From the NCBI GenBank assembly GCA_035546295.1, contig DATKBT010000030.1:158939-222938 (forward strand): a stretch of 64,000 nt of DNA, written 5' to 3'. Position 1 is the stretch's first letter. Each line of letters starts with the position of its first letter. A program made the position numbers and the translations under genes. Origin of the DNA: DATKBT01 sp035546295. GTDB lineage: Bacteria; Acidobacteriota; Thermoanaerobaculia; Multivoradales; Multivoraceae. The notes under the pieces are model-generated. The model was not told the origin of the DNA. It searched no databases and saw only the letters and a program-made list of their open reading frames with translations. Positions 8,621 to 16,855 of the stretch are shown piece by piece.

Positions 8621-9880
8621 ATGCCCGCCGACCTCTCCGCCGCCTTCAACCCCTACGGGTTCTTCGTCCTGGTCACCGTCCTGGTGGCCTTCGGGCTGGA
8701 CGTCGTGGCCCGCCTGCTCAACCTCCGCGCCTCCCGGCGCCCGCCCCCGGCCCGCTTGGCCGACCTCTACCCGCCCGAAGAGTACGCGCGCTCCCAGGAG
8801 TACCTGCGCGCCCGCACCCGCTTCGGGCTCGCCTACGACACCGTGGCGCTGCTGGCGTTGCTCGGGTTCTGGTTCGCGGGCGGCTTCGGCGCGATCGAGC
8901 GAGCGACGCGCGCCCTCGGGATCTCGTCGATCGCGACCGGTATCCTGTTCATCGCCTCGCTCGGGGCGCTCTCGGCGGCGTTGTCGCTGCCCTTCGAGCT
9001 CTATGGGACGTTCGTGCTCGAGGAGCGCTTCGGCTTCAACCGCACGACCCTGCGCACCTTCGTCGTCGATCGTCTCAAGGGGCTTGCGCTCGCCGCAGTG
9101 CTCGGCGTGCCGCTGCTGGCGGCGGTGCTCTTCCTGTTCGAGCGGACGGGAGACACGGCCTGGCTCTGGTGCTGGGCTCTGATCGCGGCGGTCTCGGTGA
9201 TCGCCCAGGTGGTCGTCCCGGCCTGGATCCTGCCCCTCTTCCATCGCTTCGAGCCGTTGGCCGAGGGCGAGCTGCGCGACGCGATCGAGGCCTATGCCGC
9301 CGACGCTTCCTTTCCACTCGAGGGGGTGTTCGTGATCGACGGTTCGCGCCGATCGAGCAAGGCGAATGCGTTCTTCGTCGGCATCGGCAGGCGCAAGAGG
9401 ATCGCGCTGTTCGACACGCTGATCGAGCGACACACGGTCCGCGAGCTGGTCGCCGTGCTGGCACACGAGATCGGTCACTACCGGCTGCGGCACGTCCTCG
9501 TCGGCCTCCTCCTGGGCTTCGCCCACACCGGCCTCCTGCTCGGCCTGCTCCAGCTCGTGATCTGGCAGGAGGGTCTGTACCAGGCGTTCTTCATCGCTAT
9601 CCCTTCGGTGGCCGCCGGCCTGGTCCTGTTCGGACTGCTGGCGGCCCCGCTCGACCGCCTGATTGCGATCGCCCTCAACGCCCTCTCGCGCCGTCACGAG
9701 TTCCAGGCGGACCGCTTCGCGGCCGAGACCACCGGCGACGGCGACGCCATGGCGCAGGCGTTGCGACGTCTGGCGCGCGACCAGCTCAGCAATCTCACGC
9801 CGCATCCGCTGTTGGTGTGGCTGGGGTACTCGCATCCGCCGCTGGCGGAGCGGCTGGAGGCGATTCGCAGCGCGGGGTGA
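8621..9880 (+). CDS. M48 family membrane metallopeptidase (Ste24/CAAX-protease type)
   Basis: A zinc protease embedded in the membrane, related to the CAAX prenyl protease Ste24. The HExxH motif appears as HEIGHYRLRH near residue 282, and the third ligand Glu lies in RRHEFQADRFA near residue 360. Several hydrophobic spans surround them (for example FFVLVTVLVAFGLDVVARLL at the N-terminus and VLVGLLLGFAHTGLLLGLLQ after the motif), and the N-terminal half matches the M48 N-terminal domain. The 419-residue length agrees with the family. In bacteria the substrate is usually unknown and membrane-protein quality control is a likely job. Confidence 0.92.
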   Translation: MPADLSAAFNPYGFFVLVTVLVAFGLDVVARLLNLRASRRPPPARLADLYPPEEYARSQEYLRARTRFGLAYDTVALLALLGFWFAGGFGAIERATRALGISSIATGILFIASLGALSAALSLPFELYGTFVLEERFGFNRTTLRTFVVDRLKGLALAAVLGVPLLAAVLFLFERTGDTAWLWCWALIAAVSVIAQVVVPAWILPLFHRFEPLAEGELRDAIEAYAADASFPLEGVFVIDGSRRSSKANAFFVGIGRRKRIALFDTLIERHTVRELVAVLAHEIGHYRLRHVLVGLLLGFAHTGLLLGLLQLVIWQEGLYQAFFIAIPSVAAGLVLFGLLAAPLDRLIAIALNALSRRHEFQADRFAAETTGDGDAMAQALRRLARDQLSNLTPHPLLVWLGYSHPPLAERLEAIRSAG

Positions 9881-9977
9881 GTGGGGAGGAGGCGTCGAGC
9901 GGGGACTGCATGTTCCGTCAGAATCTCGATGCCTGACGGGACGTGACGAGGCGTCTTCGAGCGGAGAGCGCCGGGCC

Positions 9978-10550
9978 TCAGGGCTCCTCTTCCAGCAGCG
10001 CCATGACCTCGCGCTCGAGGTCTTTGTAGAGCATCCGCCCGGGGTGGGACTTGCGCAGCTCGCCGCTCCTCGAGAAGAAGAACGAGGTGGGGAGGGCGCC
10101 CACCCACTCGGGGTCGAGCGGGTCGATGAACGCGAACTCGTCCTTCTCCGCCTGCAGGTAGCCGGGCAGGTTGGGCGCCTGCTTGGCGAGGGCGCTGCGG
10201 GCGTCCTCGAGCTTCTCGGGCTTGTCGATGGTGACCGTGATCACCTGCAGGCCCTTCTCTCCGTAGCGCTGCTGGAGCAGGTCGAGGTCGGGGAGCTCGT
10301 AACGGCAGGGAATGCACCAGGTGGCCCAGAAGTTGACCAGCACGACCTTGCCGCGGTGGTGCTCGAGGAGCTCGCCGAACTGCTCGGCCGTGATCGGCTC
10401 GATCGTCTCCGGGGCGACCAGGGACTCGGGGAGCTCGCCCGCCGTCGCCATCGGGGCGGAGGACGGGAGCGAGACCGCGAGGGCGACGAGAAGCGTGCCG
10501 AATGCCAGGGATCCCGAACGATCGGGGCCGAAGCGTCGTGGATCGGTCAT
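9978..10550 (-). CDS. TlpA-like thioredoxin-fold protein, exported
   Basis: An envelope thiol-disulfide oxidoreductase of about 190 residues. From ATG at 10550 there is a signal-anchor (SLAFGTLLVALAVSLPSSAP), then a thioredoxin fold with the active site FWATWCIPCRYELPDL; the CxxC is CIPC. The cis-Pro is in ALPTSFFF. These features fit the TlpA/ResA group, which keeps cytochrome c cysteines or other exported thiols reduced. No cytochrome maturation gene adjoins it. An upstream in-frame start at 10655 was rejected because the signal peptide would then begin about 45 residues in. Confidence 0.88.
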   Translation of the reverse strand: MTDPRRFGPDRSGSLAFGTLLVALAVSLPSSAPMATAGELPESLVAPETIEPITAEQFGELLEHHRGKVVLVNFWATWCIPCRYELPDLDLLQQRYGEKGLQVITVTIDKPEKLEDARSALAKQAPNLPGYLQAEKDEFAFIDPLDPEWVGALPTSFFFSRSGELRKSHPGRMLYKDLEREVMALLEEEP

Positions 10551-10811
10551 GGCGGCTCCTGTCCTGTGAATGCGTTCTGGTTGGGCGCGAGGAAGGCCTG
10601 GAGCGGAGGTTGCTGAGCGGAGGATGGTCGTGGAGAAGCCGCGCTCGGCGGGCACGAAGTCGCGGGCTAGAGCGGGTCCATGGTTCCAGATCCGTGCAGG
10701 CGTTGGCTGCCGGCAGGGCTGTCACCTCGGACCACCCGGGGCGTCATTATAGAAGCGCGTGCCGATCGCGCGCCTCGCCACCGGGGCCGGAACCCTCGGC
10801 CTCCCGGCGGC

Positions 10812-10924
10812 CCTAGGTCGACGAGGCCAGCGGGAAGCTCTTGCCTGCCTTCGGCAGTCGGCGGTCATTGGCCTCGCGCAAGCGCGAGACCAAGGCTCAC
10901 AGAATGGTCAAAGCTCGATCAAGT
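10812..10924. repeat. Direct repeat, long copy with internal insertion
   Basis: It begins ggtcgacgaggccagcggga and ends with ggtcaaagctcgatcaag. Compared with the short copy at 11086-11135, about 57 bases are inserted in the middle; the insert contains its own small inverted repeats (tgcctgccttcggca and gcctcgcgcaagcgcgag). Confidence 0.65.
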
Positions 10925-10964
10925 AGCACTCAAACGACGTGGATCAGCGGTTTTCGGGCCTAGA

Positions 10965-11004
10965 GTCGACCTGAGCCCGCGCCGCTTGCGGCGCTTGGGC
11001 GGGG
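10965..11004. repeat. GC-rich hairpin module, copy 1
   Basis: The stem GCGCC/GGCGC closes the loop gcttgc, with a flanking GCCC/GGGC pairing. The same module occurs at 25867-25900 and, diverged, at 5122-5161. In two places (here and at 25867) it sits immediately 5' of the 74-base palindrome, so the two modules travel together. Confidence 0.65.
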
Positions 11005-11012
11005 AACATGAG

Positions 11013-11086
11013 CTAGCGGGCTCGTGGTATGACCGCGCTGCGATCTCGCGCTCGTTGGGGAGTGGTGACCACCACGAGCCCGCTAG
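11013..11086. repeat. 74-base palindromic element, copy 1
   Basis: Perfect 16-base inverted arms, ctagcgggctcgtggt and accacgagcccgctag, enclose a 42-base centre. Copies 2 (11222) and 3 (25910) share the arms and most of the centre. The ends are CTAG. Confidence 0.85.
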
Positions 11087-11135
11087 GTCGACTAGGCCAG
11101 CGGGAAGTTCACAAAACGGTCAAAGTTCGATCAAG
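11086..11135. repeat. Direct repeat, short copy
   Basis: The short version of the 10812-10924 repeat, running from ggtcgactaggccagcggga to ggtcaaagttcgatcaag without the 57-base insert. It abuts palindrome copy 1 directly. Confidence 0.65.
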
Positions 11136-11221
11136 CCGCTGCGATCGCCTAGAGAAAACGGCTGGTGGCCTGGTCGACCCAGCCGCGCCCGCTTGCGGGC
11201 TTGCGGCGCACGAGTGATCGG

Positions 11222-11295
11222 CTAGCGGGCTCGTGGTATGACCGCGCTGCGATCTCGCGCTCGTTGGGGAGTGGTGACCACCACGAGCCCGCTAG
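11222..11295. repeat. 74-base palindromic element, copy 2
   Basis: Same length and arms as copy 1, with an identical centre as far as I can compare by eye. It lies 40 bases upstream of the moaA ribosome binding site, so it could also act as a structured leader or processing site for the moaA transcript. Confidence 0.85.
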
Positions 11296-11334
11296 ACCCT
11301 ATGCAATACTGGCCCGGCCGTTCTCGCGGTACGT

Positions 11335-11341
11335 ACGGAGG
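11335..11341 (+). promoter_or_regulatory. Shine-Dalgarno site deciding the moaA start
   Basis: acggagg lies 9 bases before TTG 11351, the in-frame start best placed for MoaA. The nearer GTG at 11344 is out of frame. Confidence 0.5.
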
Positions 11342-11350
11342 TCGTGTCTC

Positions 11351-12373
11351 TTGGGGAAATCGTTGATTCGAGATCAGCTTGGGCGTGGGATCGGGGATCT
11401 GCGGATCTCGGTCATCGACCGGTGCAACCACCGCTGCACGTTCTGTATGCCGGCGGGCCGCCAGTACCGGTTCCTGCCCCGCCGGGAGCTCCTCACCTAC
11501 GAGGAGATCACGCGCCTCGCGCGGATCTTCGTCGCTCTGGGCGCGCGCAAGATCCGGCTGACCGGCGGCGAGCCGCTCGTGCGCAGCGAGATCGAGCGGC
11601 TGGTGGAGATGCTGGCCGAGATCGAGGGGATCGAGGACCTGGCGCTGACCACCAACGGGCGGCTGCTCGTGGGGCGCGCAGAAGCGCTGGCGGAGGCCGG
11701 GCTCGACCGGGTGACGGTGAGCGTCGAGTCGCTCGACGAGAAGACCTACGGCGAGATGACCGGGCTCGGCCAGCCGGTCGGTCCGGTGCTCGAAGGGATC
11801 GAGGCGGCGGCGCGGGCCGGCCTCGGGCCGATCAAGGTCAACACCCTGGTCCAGCGCGGCGTCAACGACCACCAGATCGTCGACCTCGCCCGCTACTTCA
11901 AGGAGCGCGGTCACGTCGTCCGCTTCATCGAGTACATGGACGTCGGCACGCTGAACGAATGGCGCGAGGCGGACGTCCTGTCGGCGCGTGAGATCATCGA
12001 GCGGATCGATCGCGAGCTGCCGCTGGAGCCGCTGCCGCGGCGCGACGCGAGCGACACGGCGCTGCGCTTCCGCTACCTCGACGACGGCGTCGAGGTGGGC
12101 GCGATCGCCTCGGTGAGCGAGCCCTTTTGCGGCGCCTGCACCCGGGCGCGGCTCTCCTCGGAGGGATCCCTCTTCACGTGTCTGTTCGCGGCCACCGGCC
12201 TCGACTTGAAGCACCCGCTGCGGGCGGGGGCCGACGATTGTGAGCTCGAGGCCCTGATCCGGGAGCGTTGGGCCGAGCGCGCGGACCGCTACTCCGAGGA
12301 GCGCGAGGAGCGCATGCGCATCGGCGGCCGGCCGGCGGAGCCGAGAGTGGAGATGTATCGAATCGGCGGGTGA
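11351..12373 (+). CDS. moaA: GTP 3',8-cyclase (molybdenum cofactor biosynthesis protein A)
   Basis: A radical-SAM enzyme that, with MoaC, turns GTP into cyclic pyranopterin monophosphate. The N-terminal 4Fe-4S site is CNHRCTFC in DLRISVIDRCNHRCTFCMPA. TGGEPLVR is the SAM-binding block, the second cluster is CGACTRARLSSEG...C, and the protein ends in the Gly-Gly that MoaA needs (EMYRIGG). No ATG is available; TTG 11351 with a good ribosome site gives about 340 residues, a normal length. No other moa, mog or molybdoenzyme gene is in the window. It sits 93 bases upstream of squalene-hopene cyclase on the same strand, which may be coincidence. Confidence 0.9.
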   Translation: MGKSLIRDQLGRGIGDLRISVIDRCNHRCTFCMPAGRQYRFLPRRELLTYEEITRLARIFVALGARKIRLTGGEPLVRSEIERLVEMLAEIEGIEDLALTTNGRLLVGRAEALAEAGLDRVTVSVESLDEKTYGEMTGLGQPVGPVLEGIEAAARAGLGPIKVNTLVQRGVNDHQIVDLARYFKERGHVVRFIEYMDVGTLNEWREADVLSAREIIERIDRELPLEPLPRRDASDTALRFRYLDDGVEVGAIASVSEPFCGACTRARLSSEGSLFTCLFAATGLDLKHPLRAGADDCELEALIRERWAERADRYSEEREERMRIGGRPAEPRVEMYRIGG

Positions 12374-12466
12374 CGGGGATTTCGTGCGGGTTCGATCGAG
12401 CGCTCTTCCGGCGACTCGATCGCGCGCTGCACGATTTGGGATGTTTGCTTCAGGGATGGGACGGAG

Positions 12467-14479
12467 ATGCTGAATCAGACCCAGGCCGCCGCGTCGCGCT
12501 TGCGCGCAGAGCTCGACGTCGCTCTTTCGGACGAAGCTGTTTCGACAGACGTCCGCCAGACGCGCGTCGGCGAGCGCTTGCGGCGGGCGATCACGGCCGG
12601 TCGCGAGCGGCTGCTGTCGCAGCAGAAGGAGGACGGCCACTGGTGCGCGGAGCTCGAGGGGGACTCGATCCTCGAGAGCGAGTACCTGATGATGCTCCTG
12701 TTCTTCGGCATGCGCGACGAGCGCTTCGAGCAGGCGTGCGCGCACCTGCGCCGGCAGCAGCAGGCGCACGGGGGCTGGTCGATCTACCCGGGCGGCCCTC
12801 CCGAGGTGAGCCCTTCCGTCAAGGCCTACTTCATGCTCAAGCTCGCCGGCGACGACCCCGAGGCCGCGCACATGCGGCGAGCGCGCGAGGTCATCCTGCG
12901 CCTGGGCGGGCTCGAAGCCTGCAACTCGTTCACCAAGCTCTACCTGTCGATCTTCGGCCAGTGGTCCTGGCGCGACTCGCCGGCGGTGCCACCCGAGCTG
13001 ATCCTGCTGCCGCGCTGGTTCTACCTGAACATCTACGAGATGTCGTCGTGGTCGCGCGCGATCGTGGTGCCGCTGTCGATCCTGTGGGCGAGCAAGCCCC
13101 ACCGGCCGGTCGAGGTGACCCTCGACGAGCTGCGCACCGGCGTTCCCTTCGTCAAGCGCGGCGAGAACCTGCGCGAGCGGTTCTGGTTCGCGTTCTTCCG
13201 CTTGATCAACGAGCTGATCCACGTCGCCGAGCGCCTCGGCCTGTTCCGGCCGGTGCGTGGCCGCGCCCTGCGGCTGTGCGAGAGCTGGGTGCTCGAGCGG
13301 CTCGAGAGAAGCGATGGCCTCGCCGCCATCTTCCCCGCGATCGCCAACGCGGCGATGGCGCTGTCTTGCCGGGGCTACGCCACCGACCATCCGGCGGTCG
13401 CCGGCCAGCTCGCCGAGCTGCGGCGCTTCGAGATCCTGGAGGGCGGGGCGCTGCGCCTGCAGCCGTGTTTCTCGCCGGTCTGGGACTCGGCGCTCTCGAT
13501 GCACGCGCTGCTGGTCGCCGGAGTCGATCCCTCGGCGCCGCCGCTGCAGCGGGCGGCCTCCTGGCTGCTCGACCACGAGGTGCGCACCGCCGGCGACTGG
13601 GCGATCAACTGCCCCGGGGTCGAGCCCGGAGGCTGGTCCTTCGAGTACGCCAACGAGTTCTACCCCGACTGCGACGACACGGCCAAGATCCTGGCCGTCT
13701 TCGGCAAGATCCGAATGGTCGATCCGGCCGAGGAGGCGCGGCGCCAGCGAGCGGTGATCCGGGCGCTGGCCTGGATCCGCTCGATGCAGAACCGCGACGG
13801 GGGCTGGGGCGCCTTCGACCGCGACTGCGATCGCGAGGTCTTCACCTACGTGCCGTTCGCCGATCACAACGCCATGATCGACCCCTCGACCGCCGACGTC
13901 ACGGCTCGCTGCATCGAAGCCCTGGTCGCGCACGGAGCGCCGCCGGAGGACCTCGCGGTGCGGCGGGCGCTCGAGTACCTGAGAGCGCAGCAGGAGTCGG
14001 AGGGCTGCTGGTACGGCAGGTGGGGCTCGAACTACCTCTATGGAACCTGGCTCGCGCTGTGCGCGCTGCGCGCTGCCGGCGCGGTCGAGTCCGAGCCGGC
14101 CCGGCGCGGTGCGCGTTGGCTGCTCGAGCGCCAGAACGACGACGGCGGCTGGGGGGAGTCCCTCGAGTCCTACTCCTCCGCCGAGTGGAGGGGGCGCGGC
14201 GCGAGCACCGCGTCGCAGACCGCGTGGGCGATGATGGGGCTGCTGGCGGTGACTCCGCCGGAGGAGCTGCGCTCCGGCGGCCCCAGCGCCTCGGCGCTCG
14301 AGCGCGGCGTCCGTTATCTGCTCCACGCCCAGCGCGTCGCGGGGGACTGGGAGGACGGGGCCTGGACGGGCACCGGCTTCCCGCAGGTGTTCTATCTGCG
14401 CTATCACGACTACGATCTCTACTTCCCGCTGCAGGCGCTGGCGTCCTACTCACGGATGCTCGGGCGCCTCGAAGGGTGA
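12467..14479 (+). CDS. shc: Squalene-hopene cyclase
   Basis: Cyclises squalene to hopene/hopanol at the membrane. The catalytic acid motif DxDD is present as DCDDTAKIL at about residue 401, and several QW motifs are visible, for example QKEDGHWCAELEGDS near the N-terminus, QNRDGGWGAFD in the middle and QNDDGGWGESLESY near the C-terminus. The 670-residue length is typical. It is the first gene of the hopanoid run and hpnH follows after 40 bases. The substrate would come from the squalene synthase encoded at 24135. The call is firm; squalene rather than oxidosqualene is inferred from bacterial family membership. Confidence 0.95.
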   Translation: MLNQTQAAASRLRAELDVALSDEAVSTDVRQTRVGERLRRAITAGRERLLSQQKEDGHWCAELEGDSILESEYLMMLLFFGMRDERFEQACAHLRRQQQAHGGWSIYPGGPPEVSPSVKAYFMLKLAGDDPEAAHMRRAREVILRLGGLEACNSFTKLYLSIFGQWSWRDSPAVPPELILLPRWFYLNIYEMSSWSRAIVVPLSILWASKPHRPVEVTLDELRTGVPFVKRGENLRERFWFAFFRLINELIHVAERLGLFRPVRGRALRLCESWVLERLERSDGLAAIFPAIANAAMALSCRGYATDHPAVAGQLAELRRFEILEGGALRLQPCFSPVWDSALSMHALLVAGVDPSAPPLQRAASWLLDHEVRTAGDWAINCPGVEPGGWSFEYANEFYPDCDDTAKILAVFGKIRMVDPAEEARRQRAVIRALAWIRSMQNRDGGWGAFDRDCDREVFTYVPFADHNAMIDPSTADVTARCIEALVAHGAPPEDLAVRRALEYLRAQQESEGCWYGRWGSNYLYGTWLALCALRAAGAVESEPARRGARWLLERQNDDGGWGESLESYSSAEWRGRGASTASQTAWAMMGLLAVTPPEELRSGGPSASALERGVRYLLHAQRVAGDWEDGAWTGTGFPQVFYLRYHDYDLYFPLQALASYSRMLGRLEG

Positions 14480-14519
14480 TCTCCCTGCAAGCTCACGGCA
14501 TCTGGAGGGCCTCGCAGCC

Positions 14520-15521
14520 ATGAGAGTCCCGCTGCACCTCGCGCTCGATCAGTTCAAGAACCAGGTTCGGCACAAGCTGCGCGGCGACAAGCGGTTTCCC
14601 TACGTGCTGATGCTGGAGCCGCTCTACACCTGCAACCTCGCCTGTCTGGGCTGCTCGACCGAGCGCCATACCGGCAAGCTCAAGGACCGGATGCCGGTCG
14701 AGGAGTGTCTCTCGGCGATCGACGAGTGCGGCGCGCCGACGGTCTCGATCTGCGGGGGGGAGCCCACGATCTACCCGGAGCTCCCCGAGCTGATCGCGGG
14801 CATCATCGAGCGCAAGCGCCACATCTACCTGTGCACCAACGCGCTGATGCTCGACAAGAAGCTGTTCGGCGTGATCCCGCCGCACAAGCGCTTGACGGTC
14901 AACGTCCATCTGGACGGCATGCAGAAGACCCACGACTACGTGTGCGACCGCGAGGGCGTCTTCGACAAGGCGGTCGCCATGATCGAGGAGTCGAAGGCGC
15001 GCGGCTACCACACCACGATCAACATGACCGTGTTCAAGGAGACCGACGTCGCCGAGGTCGAGGAGGTGTGCGCCTTCGTCTCCGGGCTCGGGATCGACGG
15101 CATCCTGATCTCTCCGGGCTACCACTACGAGTCGGTCGACCGCGACATGTTCCTCACCCGCCAGGACATCCAGCAGAAGTTCGAGCGCATCCTCGAGATC
15201 TCGAAGCGCTACCGGATCACGTCGACGCCGATGTTCCTCGAGTTCGCGGCCGGCCAGCGCGACTACCTGTGCTCGCCGTGGAGCACCGTCACCCGCACCC
15301 CGCTCGGATGGAAGGGCCCCTGCTATCTCATCGGCAAGCGCTACTACGAGACCTGGGAGGAGTTCTGGAACGGCGTCGACTGGGAGTACTGGGAGTCGCG
15401 CCAGGACCCACTGTGCCGCAACTGCGCCATGCACTCGGGCTTCGAGGCGTCGGTGGTCGCCAACCTCGGCAAGAGCCCGCGCGACATGGTGCGCCTCGCC
15501 GCCTGGCACGTTTCCGGTTGA
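14520..15521 (+). CDS. hpnH: Adenosyl-hopene transferase (radical SAM)
   Basis: Joins the 5'-deoxyadenosyl group of SAM to hopene, the first step in making C35 side-chain hopanoids. The family N-terminus VPLHLALDQFKNQVRHKLRG is followed by the radical-SAM cluster site CNLACLGC in LEPLYTCNLACLGCSTERHT. A CGGEPTIYPEL block and the C-terminal LCRNCAMHSGFEAS segment are also typical. The 333 residues match HpnH. Together with hpnG and hpnA downstream it shows that extended (C35) hopanoids are made. Confidence 0.95.
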   Translation: MRVPLHLALDQFKNQVRHKLRGDKRFPYVLMLEPLYTCNLACLGCSTERHTGKLKDRMPVEECLSAIDECGAPTVSICGGEPTIYPELPELIAGIIERKRHIYLCTNALMLDKKLFGVIPPHKRLTVNVHLDGMQKTHDYVCDREGVFDKAVAMIEESKARGYHTTINMTVFKETDVAEVEEVCAFVSGLGIDGILISPGYHYESVDRDMFLTRQDIQQKFERILEISKRYRITSTPMFLEFAAGQRDYLCSPWSTVTRTPLGWKGPCYLIGKRYYETWEEFWNGVDWEYWESRQDPLCRNCAMHSGFEASVVANLGKSPRDMVRLAAWHVSG

Positions 15522-15583
15522 CCGCCGCCGATGCTCGTGTGGAGCGGGGTCGATGGCGGACCGACTGAACGCTTCCTGGCCGT

Positions 15584-15605
15584 GGCCGGCCTCCGTGCCG
15601 GCCGA
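15584..15605. repeat. Short palindromic repeat, copy B
   Basis: Differs by one loop base from the copy at 8508-8529; a 7-bp GGCCGGC/GCCGGCC stem. Confidence 0.6.
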
Positions 15606-15662
15606 CGCCGCCACTGCTGTGCCTCGGATCGCGGTCACGTGCCGCCCGCACCGGAGCGTCAC

Positions 15663-15691
15663 CGCGATCGGCCGACCAGGGGGTCGGCCGC
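15663..15691. repeat. 29-base hairpin repeat, copy 1
   Basis: GGCCGACC / GGTCGGCC arms around the loop agg(g). All 29 bases are identical to 44735-44763, 29 kb away, although the flanks differ. Confidence 0.75.
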
Positions 15692-15838
15692 CACCCGTGC
15701 GGTTCCCAGACGTCCTGTTGGCGCCGATGGGACACGGCCCGTGCATGCCGCGACCTGCGGCGCCGGTTGGGGGTGTCGTGGCAGGCGCGATTCGATTCCG
15801 GTTGCGCGGGCTTCGCGGCCGCGCGACGGCGGCTGGCG

Positions 15839-16855
15839 GTGACCGCGTCCGCGACGACCCTGGTGACCGGGGGAACCGGCTTCGTCGGAGCGCACCTGGT
15901 GCGCGCGCTGATCGAGCGCGGCGACCACGTCCGCTGCCTGGTGCGCCAGGGAAGCGATCGCGCCAACCTCGAAGGCCTCGACGTCGAGCTGGTCACCGGC
16001 GACCTGCGCGATCGCGCGTCGCTGGTGCGCGCGGTCGCCGGCTGCCGCGCGGTTTACCACTGTGCCGCCGACTACCGGCTGTTCGCTCGACGGCCCGCCG
16101 ACCTTTACGAGTGCAACGTCGAGGGGAGCCGCAACCTGCTGCGCGCGGCCGGCGACGCCGGCGCCGAGCGCATCGTCTACACCAGCTCGGTGGCGGCTCT
16201 CGGGCTGCGCCCCGACGGCCCCTCGGACGAGACGGTGGTGGCGACGCTCGAGACCACCATCGGCCACTACAAGAAGAGCAAGCTGCTCGCCCAGCAGGCG
16301 GCGCTCGAGCTCGCGTCCGAGGGGCTGCCGGTGGTGATCGTCAATCCGTCGACGCCGGTCGGCGAGCTCGACGTCAAGCCGACCCCGACCGGGCGGATCA
16401 TCGTCGACTACCTCGCCGGCCGGATGCCGGCCTACGTCGACACCGGGCTCAACCTGATCGACGTGCGCGACGTCGCCGCCGGCCACCTGCTCGCCGAGAC
16501 GCGCGGCCGGATCGGCGAGATCTACATCCTCGGCCACCGGGACATGACCCTCGAGCAGATCCTCGATCTGCTCTCCGAGCTGACCGGCCTGCCGGCGGTG
16601 CGTTGGCGCCTGCCCCACGCCGTGCCGCTGGCCGTGGGCGCGCTCTCGACCGCGTGGGCGCGTCTCGCCGGGGGGGAACCGCGAGTTTCGCTCGAGAGCG
16701 CCCGGATGGCGACCAAGCGGATGTTCTTCGACGCCGGCAAGGCGGTTCGCGAGCTCGGCCTCCCGCAGAGCCCGATCGAGGGGGCGCTGGCGCGGGCCGT
16801 CGAGTATTTCCGGGGTCGCGGGCTCGGCGCGCGCGTGCGCGGGGCTGGCGCGTGA
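15839..16855 (+). CDS. hpnA: Hopanoid-associated sugar epimerase
   Basis: An NAD(P)-binding extended SDR protein of the HpnA type found in hopanoid clusters. Its exact step in side-chain sugar processing is not firmly established. The dinucleotide loop is TLVTGGTGFVGAHLVRAL. The catalytic Ser lies in IVYTSSVAALG and Tyr/Lys in HYKKSK (YxxxK). GTG at 15839 puts the glycine loop eight residues in, as in the family; an upstream ATG at 15767 would add 24 residues encoded by repeat-rich DNA. The last four bases overlap the hpnG start (GTGA), so the two genes are translationally coupled. Confidence 0.88.
   Translation: MTASATTLVTGGTGFVGAHLVRALIERGDHVRCLVRQGSDRANLEGLDVELVTGDLRDRASLVRAVAGCRAVYHCAADYRLFARRPADLYECNVEGSRNLLRAAGDAGAERIVYTSSVAALGLRPDGPSDETVVATLETTIGHYKKSKLLAQQAALELASEGLPVVIVNPSTPVGELDVKPTPTGRIIVDYLAGRMPAYVDTGLNLIDVRDVAAGHLLAETRGRIGEIYILGHRDMTLEQILDLLSELTGLPAVRWRLPHAVPLAVGALSTAWARLAGGEPRVSLESARMATKRMFFDAGKAVRELGLPQSPIEGALARAVEYFRGRGLGARVRGAGA

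Larger units (their letters stand above)
10551..11350. other. Gene-free 0.8-kb block of composite repeats
   Basis: No convincing gene lies between the TlpA-like start and moaA. The block holds two 74-base palindromic elements (11013-11086, 11222-11295), a GC-rich hairpin module (10965-11004, with a scrambled relative near 11170-11205) and two copies of a direct repeat (10812-10924 and 11086-11135), the first carrying an internal insertion. The modules alternate, so the block looks built by local duplication. Confidence 0.75.
15522..15838. other. Gap between hpnH and hpnA with two palindromic repeats
   Basis: About 320 bases with no gene I can support. It contains the short palindrome at 15584-15605 and the 29-base hairpin at 15663-15691. 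Both have relatives elsewhere in the window in non-coding positions. Confidence 0.6.

Noticed and set aside
11013..11295. CRISPR array
   Set aside because: The two copies are whole palindromic elements separated by a different repeat, not short repeats with regular unique spacers, and no cas gene is present.
11222..14407. A 1061-codon open frame on the minus strand opposite moaA and squalene-hopene cyclase
   Set aside because: The product is Arg/Gln/His-rich with no family resemblance, while the opposite strand has complete, motif-bearing enzymes. Such frames are expected at this GC content.
15767..15838. N-terminal extension of HpnA from ATG 15767
   Set aside because: The extra 24 residues are encoded in repeat-containing DNA, and the Rossmann motif sits too far in. 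GTG 15839 fits the family better.
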